In this document: in pieces, positions 1 to 9,039 of the stretch
Layout of the letters: the number at the start of each line of letters is the position of its first letter
Numbering within the stretch: position 1 is the first letter of the stretch
Origin: Paraburkholderia sp. BL10I2N1
Lineage (GTDB): Bacteria; Pseudomonadota; Gammaproteobacteria; Burkholderiales; Burkholderiaceae
Reading direction: 5' to 3'
Assembly (NCBI RefSeq): GCF_004361815.1
Contig: NZ_SNWA01000001.1
Coordinates: forward strand, 620,001 to 684,000
DNA: 64,000 bases
Position numbers and translations under genes: made by a program
Notes under the pieces: model-generated
Databases searched by the model: none
Told to the model about the DNA's origin: nothing
The model's input: the letters and a program-made list of their open reading frames with translations, nothing else

Positions 1-2
1 GT

Positions 3-566
3 GGCGAGTGGGCCGACGTGCTGATCGTGGTTGGGTATGCGCTCGACGAACAGATCAATGCCGGCAAGGTCTTGCCTGACAGTAAGGTGGACTTCGCACG
101 CTCGGCAATCGGCATGGTGGTTCGCGAGGGGACGCCGAAGCCCGATATCAGCTCGGCCGACGCATTGCGGCGAGCGCTGCTCGCAGCGAAGTCGATCGTC
201 TATCCGGACAGCCCGAGTGACGTCTATGTCGGCAGCGAACTGTTTCGGCGTCTTGGCATCGCGGGGCCGATGGAGAGCAAGATCCGCATGATTCCGGACG
301 CGCAGGTCGCCGATGCCGTCGCGAATGGAGAAGCTGAGATCGGAATTCAGCAGGTCGTCGAACTGTTGCCGGTGAAGGGGGTGACGGTGGTCGGCAGTTT
401 GCCCGCAGAAGTGCAGAGGTACACGGTGTTCTCCGGGGGCGTCGCCACCAATGCGAAAAATCCGGCCGGCGCAGAGGCGCTGATCCATTTTCTGTCGTCG
501 CCGGACGCGGCGCCCGCGATTTCGAGGACCGGGCTCGAACCGCTTTCGGCGACGCCTGCGAAATGA
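3..566 (+). CDS. ModA-like periplasmic substrate-binding protein, C-terminal part
   Basis: The frame is open from the window edge, so the start lies upstream; about 187 residues are visible. The sequence resembles the C-terminal lobe of extracellular binding proteins of the molybdate/ModA type (SBP_bac_11): an early segment DVLIVVGYAL, a middle IVYPDSPSDVYVGSELFRRL hinge-like stretch, an EIGIQQVVELLP segment and a tail with FLSSPDAAPAI, which in this family packs near the C terminus. Such proteins deliver a ligand to an ABC importer or act alone as sensors in the periplasm. The ligand cannot be told from this part. No transporter gene follows on this side. The family call is fairly safe, the substrate is not. 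Confidence 0.7.
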   Translation, partial: GEWADVLIVVGYALDEQINAGKVLPDSKVDFARSAIGMVVREGTPKPDISSADALRRALLAAKSIVYPDSPSDVYVGSELFRRLGIAGPMESKIRMIPDAQVADAVANGEAEIGIQQVVELLPVKGVTVVGSLPAEVQRYTVFSGGVATNAKNPAGAEALIHFLSSPDAAPAISRTGLEPLSATPAK

Positions 567-844
567 GCGAAAACGCGTGTCCTATGCGCCGTTCGACCTG
601 AGTGGCCGGCGACTTTCCGGGAACGGCCAATCAGCGACATTCGAAACGCCGCTTCCGGACGACCTGTCCCGCGTTCGCTGGCAGGTACCTGCCCAGCTGT
701 AACCAGTATCACCGAATGCGGGACAGGCTGCCTATATCGCAAGATTGTCGGTCACGAACCGCGTCTCATCCGTGCTCGCGCCGGACAGCCAATTCACGTC
801 AAGCCACCTTCTAAAGCCCGACGCCATACAAGGGTTGCAGGTTC

Positions 845-1021
845 CTACTTGCCGCCGATGCCGACCTTGCCGCGCCCGACCTTTCGATGCGGCGCACAGG
901 GGCGCAGCCTCTTCCTGGAGCTAGCCGTCAACGTGACGTGCTCCGTAGGGTAGCGGGTCGTCCTGTGCAGCGCGGCCTGATAGGCGGAATGGCCCGGATC
1001 GATGCGCTTGATAGCTGACAT
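845..1021 (-). CDS. small basic hypothetical protein (58 aa)
   Basis: An ATG at 1021 on the minus strand follows a strong GAGGAGG ribosome binding site at about 1030-1036. The product begins MSAIKRIDPGHSAYQ and is rich in Arg and Lys toward the C terminus. I do not recognise it. The good ribosome binding site is the main reason for listing it; no homology can be asserted, and it may be the remnant of a longer gene near the insertion sequence. Confidence 0.35.
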   Translation of the reverse strand: MSAIKRIDPGHSAYQAALHRTTRYPTEHVTLTASSRKRLRPCAPHRKVGRGKVGIGGK

Positions 1022-1066
1022 GACTGACACCTCCTCAGAGGATTCTAGTCCGAAACGGCACGGCGG

Positions 1067-1174
1067 TTATGCCGCCTTCCTGAACATGCTGTAGTCGAAG
1101 TCCGCGACCCGGCGCTCGGCAAACCCGGGCGTGCGCTTGACGATTGCCATGCGCTCGTTCCGGTGGGTGCCCAT
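1067..1174 (-). CDS. tiny ORF (35 aa), doubtful
   Basis: Short minus-strand frame just upstream of the 58-aa ORF, ending FDYSMFRKAA then TAA. There is no convincing ribosome binding site for the first ATG; an internal ATG giving MAIVKRTPGFAERRV is also possible. Not recognised. It could be the end of a gene disrupted long ago. Confidence 0.2.
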   Translation of the reverse strand: MGTHRNERMAIVKRTPGFAERRVADFDYSMFRKAA

Positions 1175-1248
1175 AGGTAACTATTCGAGCGCGCGGCGCA
1201 CACGCGCGGGATTCTAGCCTTCAATCCAATCGGGACTCGTGCGCCCCC

Positions 1249-1257
1249 CTTCCGGGG
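1249..1257. repeat. 9-bp target site duplication, left copy
   Basis: CTTCCGGGG here is repeated exactly at 2764-2772, directly outside both ends of the insertion sequence. A 9-bp duplication is usual for this transposase family, so the insertion is probably recent. Confidence 0.9.
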
Positions 1258-2763
1258 CTCAGGATTACCCACAACTTTCCAGAAAGAGCGCTTGTAAACG
1301 GGCTCAGACGATGTTAACTTGCGAGCAAGTCCCGTAAAACCACACGCCATTGCCTTCTGTAGACGACGCCCATAACCATGACTGGGCCGACACCGAATTC
1401 GGTGCGGCCAATCTGGGCGATGCTCGTTTGACGAGTCGGCTGGTCGCGCTGGCAAGGCGGCTTGCGACCAGTCCCGACTGCTCCTTTCCGCGCTCGCTTG
1501 ATGCCGCCGAGCTCAAGGCTGCCTATCGTTTCTTCGACAACGAACAGGTCGATACCGACGGTGTTCTTGCCCCGCACGTCGAGCAAACGCTGCAGCGCAT
1601 GACACAGGTCCCGGTCGTGCTGGCAGTGCAGGACACGACCGAATTCAATCTGACGCACCTCGAGGCCACTGAAGGACTGGGCTACGGCACCGGCAACACA
1701 TCGCGTGGCTTCATGCTGCACAGCTTGCTGGCCGTGACGCCGGAGGGCTTGCCGCTCGGCGTGCTGGGCATGAAGACCTGGGCACGCCCGGACGCGAACC
1801 TGGGCAAGAAGAAGCAGCGCAAGCAGCGCCCGATCGAAGACAAGGAGAGTGCCAAATGGCTCGAAGGAGTCGAGCATCTGGCCGCGCTCAAGGCGCGCTG
1901 CCCCGATACCCGGATAGTGGCAACAGGGGACCGGGAAAGCGACGTCTACGAGGTGTTTGTGGCCGAGCGGCCGGCGGGCGTCGACTGGCTCGTGCGTGCG
2001 GCATGGGATCGCCGCACCGCCCACCCGGAGCGGTATCTGTGGGACACCGTGACCGCGACAGCGCCCATGGGCGAGACCGAACTGCAGGTGCCGGCGCAGC
2101 GCAACGCGGCGAAGCGCACTGCACGTCTGACGGTGCGGTGCACGCCAGTTCAGCTGCGCGCGCCGAAGCGACCTTCGCCCGGGCTCGCCGGAGTCGAAGT
2201 GTTTGCCATTCACGCACTCGAAACCGACCCGCCGGCAGGCGTTGAGCCACTCGAATGGATGCTGCTGAGTTCCGTGCCGACCATCACGCTGGAGGACGCG
2301 CTCGAGCGACTTGGCTGGTATGCGCGGCGGTGGACGATCGAGTCGTGGCACCGTGTGCTCAAGAGCGGATGCAGCATTGAAAAGCGTCAGTTCGGCAATC
2401 TGGACCGGTTCGTCCGGTCAACCGCGTTATTTGCCGTGATCGCCTGGCGCATCATGTACGCGACGTTGCTGGGCCGCGTCGATCCCCATCTGTCCTGCGC
2501 GGTGCTTCTGCAGCCCGACGAGTGGCGTGCGCTCTATAGCCGCGCTAACCGCACCTCCAAACCGCCGCCTCAAACACCCTCGCTCGGCGAAGTGGTGTTG
2601 TGGATTGCAAAACTCGGCGGCTATCTGAACCGCAAGCACGACCACCCACCCGGCCCCACCGTGATGTGGCGTGGCTTCCTGGTCCTGCATGAAATCACCG
2701 AGATGTATCGCATCTTCAGGCAGGACGAATAGATCGCTCAGCCGAAATGTGGGTAATCCTGAG
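1258..2763 (+). mobile_element. complete IS4-family insertion sequence, 1506 bp
   Basis: The element is bounded by perfect 16-bp terminal inverted repeats, CTCAGGATTACCCACA at 1258-1273 and its reverse complement at 2748-2763, with identical 9-bp flanks (CTTCCGGGG). It holds a single uninterrupted transposase gene. Intact ends, intact gene and an exact target duplication indicate a recent, possibly still mobile copy. It sits between unannotated segments and does not obviously interrupt a recognisable gene; the left flank has a C-run and the right flank a G-run. Confidence 0.93.
1350..2732 (+). CDS. IS4-family transposase
   Basis: A 460-residue protein of the IS4 family, resembling the IS50/Tn5-like branch. 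The N-terminal part (WADTEFGAANLGDARL, residues about 10-25) matches the transposase DNA-binding domain; the catalytic part has an early Asp in AVQDTTEF (about residue 92), a second Asp near ATGDRESDV (about 190) and a Glu in the YARRWTIESWH motif (about 330), which fits a DDE core with the YREK-like signature. The only usable start in frame is TTG at 1350, because a stop lies at 1335-1337. It makes DNA breaks at the inverted repeats and moves the element. Confidence 0.93.
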   Translation: MPSVDDAHNHDWADTEFGAANLGDARLTSRLVALARRLATSPDCSFPRSLDAAELKAAYRFFDNEQVDTDGVLAPHVEQTLQRMTQVPVVLAVQDTTEFNLTHLEATEGLGYGTGNTSRGFMLHSLLAVTPEGLPLGVLGMKTWARPDANLGKKKQRKQRPIEDKESAKWLEGVEHLAALKARCPDTRIVATGDRESDVYEVFVAERPAGVDWLVRAAWDRRTAHPERYLWDTVTATAPMGETELQVPAQRNAAKRTARLTVRCTPVQLRAPKRPSPGLAGVEVFAIHALETDPPAGVEPLEWMLLSSVPTITLEDALERLGWYARRWTIESWHRVLKSGCSIEKRQFGNLDRFVRSTALFAVIAWRIMYATLLGRVDPHLSCAVLLQPDEWRALYSRANRTSKPPPQTPSLGEVVLWIAKLGGYLNRKHDHPPGPTVMWRGFLVLHEITEMYRIFRQDE

Positions 2764-2772
2764 CTTCCGGGG
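2748..2772. repeat. right inverted repeat and right target duplication
   Basis: TGTGGGTAATCCTGAG (2748-2763) is the exact inverse of the left end, followed by the second copy of CTTCCGGGG (2764-2772). Confidence 0.9.
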
Positions 2773-3530
2773 GGGGGGCGGGACACGGCATGCCGTCGGG
2801 GCGAAAAAATCCGAATGTCGACGGGCACCCCATGCAACCCATCCTCTCGGCCATCGATCGCGACATCGCGAGCGTGCTGGACAGTCGGCTGATGCCGAAC
2901 CGGCCGCAGCACCCCGGCCGCGCATGAAGGGGCGGCTTCAGAATTCCGACAATAAAGCACGCTAAGCGGTGGATGCGGGTTGCCGGCCGCGCGTTCGTGT
3001 CCGCCTCTTGTCGGCTTTGCGGAACCGCCAGCCTATTCGAGCGATCGAGCGATCGGCCCGGACGAGACTCTCTCTCGGTCTCGACGCGCCGAAGTGGACG
3101 ATGGTGGATGATCTGACTTACGTTGTTCAGGCGAACCATCTGCCATGGAGCAACGGTGCGCGGGCAATCTGTGGTTCCTCGATTGGGCCACGTTCGCCGT
3201 GACGCAAGGACAGTTGCTCGCCAAGGTCCCTTGCTCCTGTGAGCCGATAGGCGTTCGGATTCGGCAAGATCTCAAATGTCGGCCAGAAAATTACAGAAGA
3301 GATGTTGCTTTATCTGGAAATGCCTCTATTTTTAAAATGGCCGATCGGCCGGTGATGGTTCCGAGCATTCATCGTGCTTGGAACACCCATGAGTGCGTCT
3401 CTGTTGCGACGACTACAAAGGAGCGCGCGTCTTACCTGTAATAACTCTCGTCCAGTTCAAGGTTATGACGCTGGAGCGTTAGGGTGTGGGTGACTGTTTA
3501 ACACATCTACCACCGGCCAGGAGACACGAC
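2773..3530. other. stretch without a recognisable gene
   Basis: About 750 bases between the insertion sequence and the cyanophycin island. It begins with a G-run and contains short open frames on both strands (for example 3145-3441 plus), none with a convincing ribosome binding site or a recognisable product. I see no RNA gene or terminator. Confidence 0.5.
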
Positions 3531-3824
3531 GTGAAGGCACCCTGCAGCATGTCCAGTCAGGTCCTCGCGCTCATCGAGCGCACCAGGTCAGGGCCAAAGA
3601 GAAAGAAGGCTAGTGCTGCTCATCTCGGCAACGCGCTGTCAAGGCGGAGTCGTTTCGTGGCGATGCTGTTCTGCCATCTTGGCCGAGTCCATTCCCTGCA
3701 TGAAAACGAAGGCCCGTCGAGTCACGTTAGTGCTTGCGGCTTCCCGGACAATGCTGGCGTGCACGATCCCCAATTTCGTCTCCTATCTACCTCACAACCG
3801 CATCAGACCAGGCCATGGCCGTAG
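3531..3824 (+). CDS. doubtful ORF upstream of cphA (97 aa)
   Basis: A GTG at 3531 follows a good AGGAGA site at about 3520-3525. The first 30 or so residues (MSSQVLALIERTRSG, then a Lys/Arg-rich segment) look gene-like, but the later part is not. It ends 60 bases before cphA and could be a leader or a decayed gene. Not recognised. Confidence 0.25.
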   Translation: MKAPCSMSSQVLALIERTRSGPKRKKASAAHLGNALSRRSRFVAMLFCHLGRVHSLHENEGPSSHVSACGFPDNAGVHDPQFRLLSTSQPHQTRPWP

Positions 3825-3883
3825 GGACTTCGTCGGCTTTGGAGAGTAATGGCCTGAAACGAGAGCTGCAAGGAGGTCATGAA

Positions 3884-6688
3884 ATGGAAGTCAAGTCAAT
3901 CGTAGCCTATCAAGGACCCAATATTCATGCCCATTTCCCGGTCATTCGATACACCATCGATCTGGGGGTGCTTGAAGAGTGGCCAACCGGGCGCCTCGGC
4001 CAAGGCTTCATCGATTGTCTCCTTGGCTATCTGCCCGGCCTTCGGCAACATGGCTGTTCCTATAAAGCCCCCGGTGGGTTCGTGCGGCGCATGTGCGAAG
4101 GCGAAGGAACGTGGCTGGGCCATGTCATGGAGCACGTAGCGATCGAGCTGCAGAAGGTGGCGGGCTCGGATGTGAGTTTTGGCAAGACGCGCGCCGCCGG
4201 GCCGTGCGGGCATTACGACATAGTCTACGAATACCTGGACGAGGATGTCGGTCGGCAGGCCGGAGACCTTTCCCTGGCTTTGCTCGAGCATCTGTTTCCT
4301 GAAGACCTGAAGCTGAAGCTGAAGCCGGAGCGGAACTCCGATGACGAATTCGACTTTGAACATGAACTGGATGAATTCATCCGTTATGCGCGGAGTTGCG
4401 ACGCGGGGCCTAGCACTGCCGCACTGGTGAGCGCCGCCATGAAGCGCGCGATTCCATGTACGCGCCTAAACCGCGGGAGCCTGATACGGCTCGGCTGCGG
4501 TCGCTTCCAGAAAAGCATTAAGGCTTCGCTCACCAGCGAGACCCGTCAGATCGCAGTAGACCTGGCTTCGGACAAGGGGGAGACCAACCGGATCCTGCGT
4601 GACGCGGGCCTGCCGGTGCCGAGGCAGCGCAAGGTCTATAGCGCCCGCGACGCCGTCCATAGTGCGGAACAGATCGGCTATCCCGTTGTGATCAAGCCAT
4701 TGGACTCTAATCACGGACAGGGAGTATCCGTTCAGGTCACAACCTCGGAGCAGGTGGAGCTCGCTTTTGAGAGGGCTCAGGAGTACAGCGAGGCAGTGCT
4801 CGTCGAAAGCTATATACCGGGGTCTGATTACCGCATGCTGGTCGTCAATGATCAATTGTTGGCAGTTGCCAGACGCATCCCCGCACATGTGTTGGGCGAC
4901 GGCGTTCACACCATCGAGGAGTTGGTGGAAGAGGTCAACAAGGATCCACGCCGGGGTGTGGGGCATGAAAACGTGCTTACCCGCGTGGAGCTCGACGGCA
5001 TGGCAGAACGCTTCCTGGCTGACAAGGGTTATGGTCCCGCGACGGTCCCTGAGCCGGGCGAGATCGTCTACTTGTGCGCCACCGCCAACCTCTCCACCGG
5101 GGGCACCGCCATCGATGTTACCGATAGCGTGCACCCGGACAACCGGGCGATGGCCGTCCGGGCCATCAGGGCCATCGGCCTGGACGTTGGGGGAGCTGAT
5201 TTCATTACCACGGATATCTCCGCGTCATATCGTGAGACCGGCGGGGCCATGTGCGAGGTGAATGCTTGCCCGGGTCTACGGATGCATCTGGCGCCAGCTG
5301 AAGGCATGCCCAGGGACGTTGCCGGACCCATCATCGATATGCTGTTTCCACCCGGTGCTCCCAGCACCATCCCCATTGCCAGCATTACCGGCACCAATGG
5401 CAAGACCACCACCTCGCGCATGCTCGCTCATATCATGAAGGTGGCGGGGTACACGGTGGGTTTGGGCACAACCGATGGCATCTATGTCGACGGGCTGCTG
5501 ACTGTGAAAGGTGACATGACCGGAATGACGTCCGCCCGCATGATTCTTGCGGACCCTGCCGTGGATGCCGCCGTACTGGAAACGGCCCGGGGCGGCCTGC
5601 TGCGGCGGGGTCTGGGCTATCCCGAATGCAGCGTGGCGGGCTGCCTCAATGTGACCGCCGATCACCTGGGCCTGCGCGGGGTCGAAACCGTGGAGCAAAT
5701 GGCGGAGGTCAAGCGCATCGTCATCGAGGTGGCGAAGGAGATGGCCGTCCTCAACGCTGACGACGCCTTGTGCCTGAAGATGGCGGATCATAGCCACGCA
5801 AACCGCCTGGGCTACGTGACCATGAATGCTGCTCACCCCTTGGTAAATGAGCACGTCCAGGCGGGCGGCGTGGCGGTCGTGCTGGAGGAACAGATAAACG
5901 GCCACATGGTCTGCCTGTGGGACAGCGGTCACCGTTTTCCATTGTTGTGGACTCACGTGATCCCGGCCACGGTGCACGGGCTCGCACTCCACAATGTGCA
6001 GAACGCGATGTTCGCTGCGGCCCTCGCCCACGGCCTCGGGATCGATCTCGAGAGCATCCGCCGTGGTCTACGCACCTTTGACAACACCTTCCTCCAGACC
6101 CCCGGTCGCCTGAACATCTACGATCAGCATCCCTTCAGGGTGATTTTGGACTATGCCCACAACCCCGCGGCCGTGAAAACCATGTGCGGTCTGGTAGACC
6201 GGTTGGGAGCCGAGCGTGCGAAGATCGTTTCGCTGACGGTTCCAGGCGACCGCCGTGACGAGGACATCCTGGAGATCGGGCGTGTCGCGGCGGGACACTT
6301 TGAGCACTACATCTGTCACCGGGACAGTGACTCGCGTGGGCGGGATCACCTTGAAGTGCCGGAAATGCTGCGGGAGTCACTACGCAAGAATGGAGTCGGG
6401 GCAGAGCAGATCGAGGTCATCGCCGATGAACAGACGGCGAATCAGTCGGCGCTCGAAATGGCCGGGCCTGGCGACTTGCTCCTCTTGTTGAGCGAAGACT
6501 ACACCCGTGCCTGGGAGCAGATCGTGCGTTTCAGGCCGAATCCGCAAACAGGGCACGCCATTGACAGTAGGCCGATCCCGGCCAAGATCCGTCTGGACGA
6601 CCTGGGCGGGTTCGAGTGGGACAGTAGTAGCATGGAGATCATCCGTGACGAGCGCGGCGTGCGGTTGGCGCGAGAGATCGAAGACTGA
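3884..6688 (+). CDS. cphA: cyanophycin synthetase
   Basis: Makes cyanophycin, a polymer with a poly-aspartate backbone whose side chains carry arginine, using ATP; a nitrogen and carbon store laid down as cytoplasmic granules. The ATG at 3884 is chosen because an AAGGAGGT site ends 7 bases before it; an open frame extends upstream to 3734 but has no such site. The 934-residue product has the family order: N-terminal domain (MEVKSIVAYQGPNIHAHFP), ATP-grasp domain (about residues 220-490, with VVIKPLDSNHGQGV), and a Mur-ligase-like domain with the P-loop GTNGKTT at about residue 503. It is slightly longer than cyanobacterial CphA. Two cyanophycinase genes lie 2.3 kb downstream on the other strand, so synthesis and breakdown are coupled in one island. 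Confidence 0.95.
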   Translation: MEVKSIVAYQGPNIHAHFPVIRYTIDLGVLEEWPTGRLGQGFIDCLLGYLPGLRQHGCSYKAPGGFVRRMCEGEGTWLGHVMEHVAIELQKVAGSDVSFGKTRAAGPCGHYDIVYEYLDEDVGRQAGDLSLALLEHLFPEDLKLKLKPERNSDDEFDFEHELDEFIRYARSCDAGPSTAALVSAAMKRAIPCTRLNRGSLIRLGCGRFQKSIKASLTSETRQIAVDLASDKGETNRILRDAGLPVPRQRKVYSARDAVHSAEQIGYPVVIKPLDSNHGQGVSVQVTTSEQVELAFERAQEYSEAVLVESYIPGSDYRMLVVNDQLLAVARRIPAHVLGDGVHTIEELVEEVNKDPRRGVGHENVLTRVELDGMAERFLADKGYGPATVPEPGEIVYLCATANLSTGGTAIDVTDSVHPDNRAMAVRAIRAIGLDVGGADFITTDISASYRETGGAMCEVNACPGLRMHLAPAEGMPRDVAGPIIDMLFPPGAPSTIPIASITGTNGKTTTSRMLAHIMKVAGYTVGLGTTDGIYVDGLLTVKGDMTGMTSARMILADPAVDAAVLETARGGLLRRGLGYPECSVAGCLNVTADHLGLRGVETVEQMAEVKRIVIEVAKEMAVLNADDALCLKMADHSHANRLGYVTMNAAHPLVNEHVQAGGVAVVLEEQINGHMVCLWDSGHRFPLLWTHVIPATVHGLALHNVQNAMFAAALAHGLGIDLESIRRGLRTFDNTFLQTPGRLNIYDQHPFRVILDYAHNPAAVKTMCGLVDRLGAERAKIVSLTVPGDRRDEDILEIGRVAAGHFEHYICHRDSDSRGRDHLEVPEMLRESLRKNGVGAEQIEVIADEQTANQSALEMAGPGDLLLLLSEDYTRAWEQIVRFRPNPQTGHAIDSRPIPAKIRLDDLGGFEWDSSSMEIIRDERGVRLAREIED

Positions 6689-6807
6689 ATGAGTTTTCGC
6701 CGTGGTTACGACGATATGCCAGGCGGTCGCAAGCTGACCTGGTGACAGGGCTTCAGGGCGGATGACGCATGAAGTCCATCCTTCATGGAATACCTTGGAG
6801 AGTCAAA

Positions 6808-7164
6808 ATGGATGAGAAACAGAAATTTCTTCTCTACAACGATAACGACGACACGCTGGATGCCTCCTCGAAGCGGAGGATGGCCGTCGAAATCGCCCTG
6901 GACCTGATACGTCATGAAGCAATGTGCGGGTCTTCGCGCAATCCCTTGGATTCTAATCTAAGGCACCTCTCGGACTTTGCCGATTTTATTCAAGAGGCCT
7001 TGAGAGGTGGTGAGCAAGAAGACTTGAGAGGCAGTGAGCGAGAAGACTTGAGAGGCAGTGAGCGAGAAGACCTCAGAGGCAGGGAGCGAGAAGACCTGAG
7101 AGGCAGGGAGAGGGAAGACCTGAGAGGCAGGGAGAGGGAAACGTCGAGAGGCCGGCAGCATTAG
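6808..7164 (+). CDS. small protein with acidic/basic octapeptide repeats
   Basis: A 118-residue protein, started at the ATG at 6808 after a TTGGAGAG site. Residues 1-62 (MDEKQKFLLYNDNDD onward) are unrecognised and probably helical. Residues 63-118 are seven tandem octapeptides: EALRGGEQ, EDLRGSER twice, EDLRGRER three times, then ETSRGRQH. The tail is made almost entirely of Asp, Glu, Arg, Gly and Leu and should be very soluble or helical with alternating charge. It lies between cphA and the transglutaminase-like gene in the same direction, so it is probably co-transcribed. Its composition, rich in acidic residues and Arg, recalls that of cyanophycin; a granule-binding or primer role is only a guess. 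Confidence 0.7.
   Translation: MDEKQKFLLYNDNDDTLDASSKRRMAVEIALDLIRHEAMCGSSRNPLDSNLRHLSDFADFIQEALRGGEQEDLRGSEREDLRGSEREDLRGREREDLRGREREDLRGRERETSRGRQH
6994..7161 (+). repeat. seven 24-bp tandem repeats inside the coding sequence
   Basis: Units start at 6994, 7018, 7042, 7066, 7090, 7114 and 7138. The second and third are identical and the outer ones are degenerate. Each unit encodes eight residues, so copy number can change without breaking the frame. Confidence 0.92.
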
Positions 7165-7314
7165 CGGTCTTGGTGGCTTGTGCGCAGAAGGCGCAGCGCA
7201 CACCATCAAGGAGTTCTATTGCGGTCTCAAGCGCCGCCTCGACAAGACTTGGAGAGAATGGGTCGGGCGTATGCCCGGCCCATGCCTCATCGATCACAAG
7301 GATCCGGGGGATTT

Positions 7315-9039
7315 GTGGTCACCTCGATAAAACCGTTTTTTGCAAAGAACATCACCTCAATAGATAGCAACGAGGAAGATGCTATCTTCGTCGTAGATCC
7401 GGAGCTTGGGGCTCTTGGCAAAATTGACGTTCGGACGGGATTCTTTCAAGGGGTTGTCAACTTCAGGAGCTTCAACGAGTTCAAGGGGGCAGGTGCCATA
7501 TTTATGCGACCGGATGGCATTATAAATTATTCGCGCTTTAATAGAATCTATGCGCTCGGGATAGAAAATGGGATGGTCTATGAAGTTATGGACACCATCA
7601 CAATCGATGAGGCAAAAGATGTTGTCGGCCTATATTGGAAAGGCGGTAGATATTACGTGGCTGACAGTAGCGGGATCTTGTTCATTCTGGATGAGGATCG
7701 GCCAATACGGTCAGTGGATGTGGGCAATAGAATAAACGACATTACCTTGCATGGGGATCGCCTCTTCATATTGAGTGACATTAGTCGGGCCATTTATATA
7801 TACAGTCTTGACGGGGCTCATCTGGCATCGCTGACGACACCCCATGAGGGGGCGTCTGGAATAGCTTCAGTTAAAACATCAGATATAGAAAGATCTGGCA
7901 TCTATATATACTACAATCAGAAAAGTTGGGACGTCTTTGATGATGCAGGCGCGAAGCCGGATGTCGACAACAGTCCAAATATAAAACTCAACAGGAACAT
8001 TTCAGATGGCTTTATAGAGAAACTTGATTATAAAATAATGGGGCTTGGTATGGCGGGAAATTTCGGGCTTTCGGATGGTTACGAAGTGGAATTTTCTTAT
8101 GCCGAAATGCTCAAGCCTGCCCGTGATATTCTGGAAAGGATCAAGGGCGTCAAGATGTGCGTCAGGTTGTCGATTCCGGTCGAGACGCGAAGGCAGAAGG
8201 TGAAATCAGTAAAAATTATTGGAGATGTTCCAGGGGTTATAAGAAGGGACGAAAGCGGCAACGAGATTGCGGAATTCGATTTTAGGGGCGTTGAGCTTGA
8301 TAAAGAACGCCGTTACTTCGGCTACAGTGCCGTAATTGAACTATATGGGATAAGGTTCAAGTTGAGTGCCCCGGATTCAGGCTATCCGGACGAAATTAAG
8401 ACGCGATTTCTTAAGGAAGAGCTCAGGTACGATATGGATAGGCAAGAGTTAAGACGCATTGCTGCGGACCTGATTTCGGCGATCCCGAGAAAAGAGCGCG
8501 GAAATGTAGTCAAGATTGCGAAAACCGTGCGTGAATATGTTTATAGCAGGTTGGGGTACCGCTACAACAACAGGTATACAAGTCCCGTTGAGACCTTGAG
8601 AAGCGGCGAAGGGACTTGCGGAAAGTACATGGAGCTGTTGATAGGATTAATGAGGCTTTGCGGGGTGGCATGCAGGCCGGTCGGGGATTTCAAGGTTCCC
8701 GAGTACAAACTGAGATATGCAGGGGTCAACTCGGTCTGTGCGCCGGATTATGATCATGCGTGGGTAGAGTTCTATGTCCCCGCGGTAGGATGGGTACCTA
8801 TGGAAAGCTCATCGGACAATCTGCCGGAAAGGCACGAAAGGTTTTTTGGCGCTCTGTCGTGGATCTATATAGAAAACAGCAGGACGGAAAAGATGTGCGA
8901 GATATGCAGGCCCGACTCCTGGGAAAAGGTCGGTAACGATCTGATGTATTCGGACTTTTTTGTACCTGACATTCAGATCAAGATTCTCCGGGAGGCCTCG
9001 TTGCACGAGTCGCTCCCTGACGGGATGAATGCGAATTAG
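7315..9039 (+). CDS. beta-propeller-like plus transglutaminase-like protein
   Basis: A 574-residue protein when started at GTG 7315, where codon use switches from GC-rich to AT-rich; the frame stays open to 7180 but the extra part looks non-coding. Residues about 10-250 contain repeated blade-like units (AIFVVDPELGALGKIDV, YYVADSSGILFILDE, LFILSDISRAIYIYS). Residues about 395-510 are a transglutaminase-like (TGc) domain: Cys435 in EGTCGKYMELL, His481 in YDHAWVEFY, then an acidic residue near 497 in PMESSSD, the expected Cys-His-Asp/Glu order of papain-fold enzymes. No signal peptide, so cytoplasmic. ATA, AGA and AGG codons are frequent, unlike the neighbours, which suggests transfer. Its stop overlaps the stop of the convergent cyanophycinase gene. 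The substrate is unknown; an amide or peptide bond, perhaps in cyanophycin, is possible. Confidence 0.75.
   Translation: MVTSIKPFFAKNITSIDSNEEDAIFVVDPELGALGKIDVRTGFFQGVVNFRSFNEFKGAGAIFMRPDGIINYSRFNRIYALGIENGMVYEVMDTITIDEAKDVVGLYWKGGRYYVADSSGILFILDEDRPIRSVDVGNRINDITLHGDRLFILSDISRAIYIYSLDGAHLASLTTPHEGASGIASVKTSDIERSGIYIYYNQKSWDVFDDAGAKPDVDNSPNIKLNRNISDGFIEKLDYKIMGLGMAGNFGLSDGYEVEFSYAEMLKPARDILERIKGVKMCVRLSIPVETRRQKVKSVKIIGDVPGVIRRDESGNEIAEFDFRGVELDKERRYFGYSAVIELYGIRFKLSAPDSGYPDEIKTRFLKEELRYDMDRQELRRIAADLISAIPRKERGNVVKIAKTVREYVYSRLGYRYNNRYTSPVETLRSGEGTCGKYMELLIGLMRLCGVACRPVGDFKVPEYKLRYAGVNSVCAPDYDHAWVEFYVPAVGWVPMESSSDNLPERHERFFGALSWIYIENSRTEKMCEICRPDSWEKVGNDLMYSDFFVPDIQIKILREASLHESLPDGMNAN

Noticed and set aside
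1314..2351. 345-codon minus-strand frame in the insertion sequence
   Set aside because: Antisense of the transposase gene, with low-complexity Arg/His-rich product.
3734..3883. Longer N terminus for cphA
   Set aside because: No ribosome binding site at the upstream start and the extra 50 residues do not resemble the family; the ATG at 3884 has an excellent site.
6994..7161. CRISPR-like array of 24-bp repeats
   Set aside because: There are no spacers; the repeats are directly joined and keep an open frame, so they are coding repeats.
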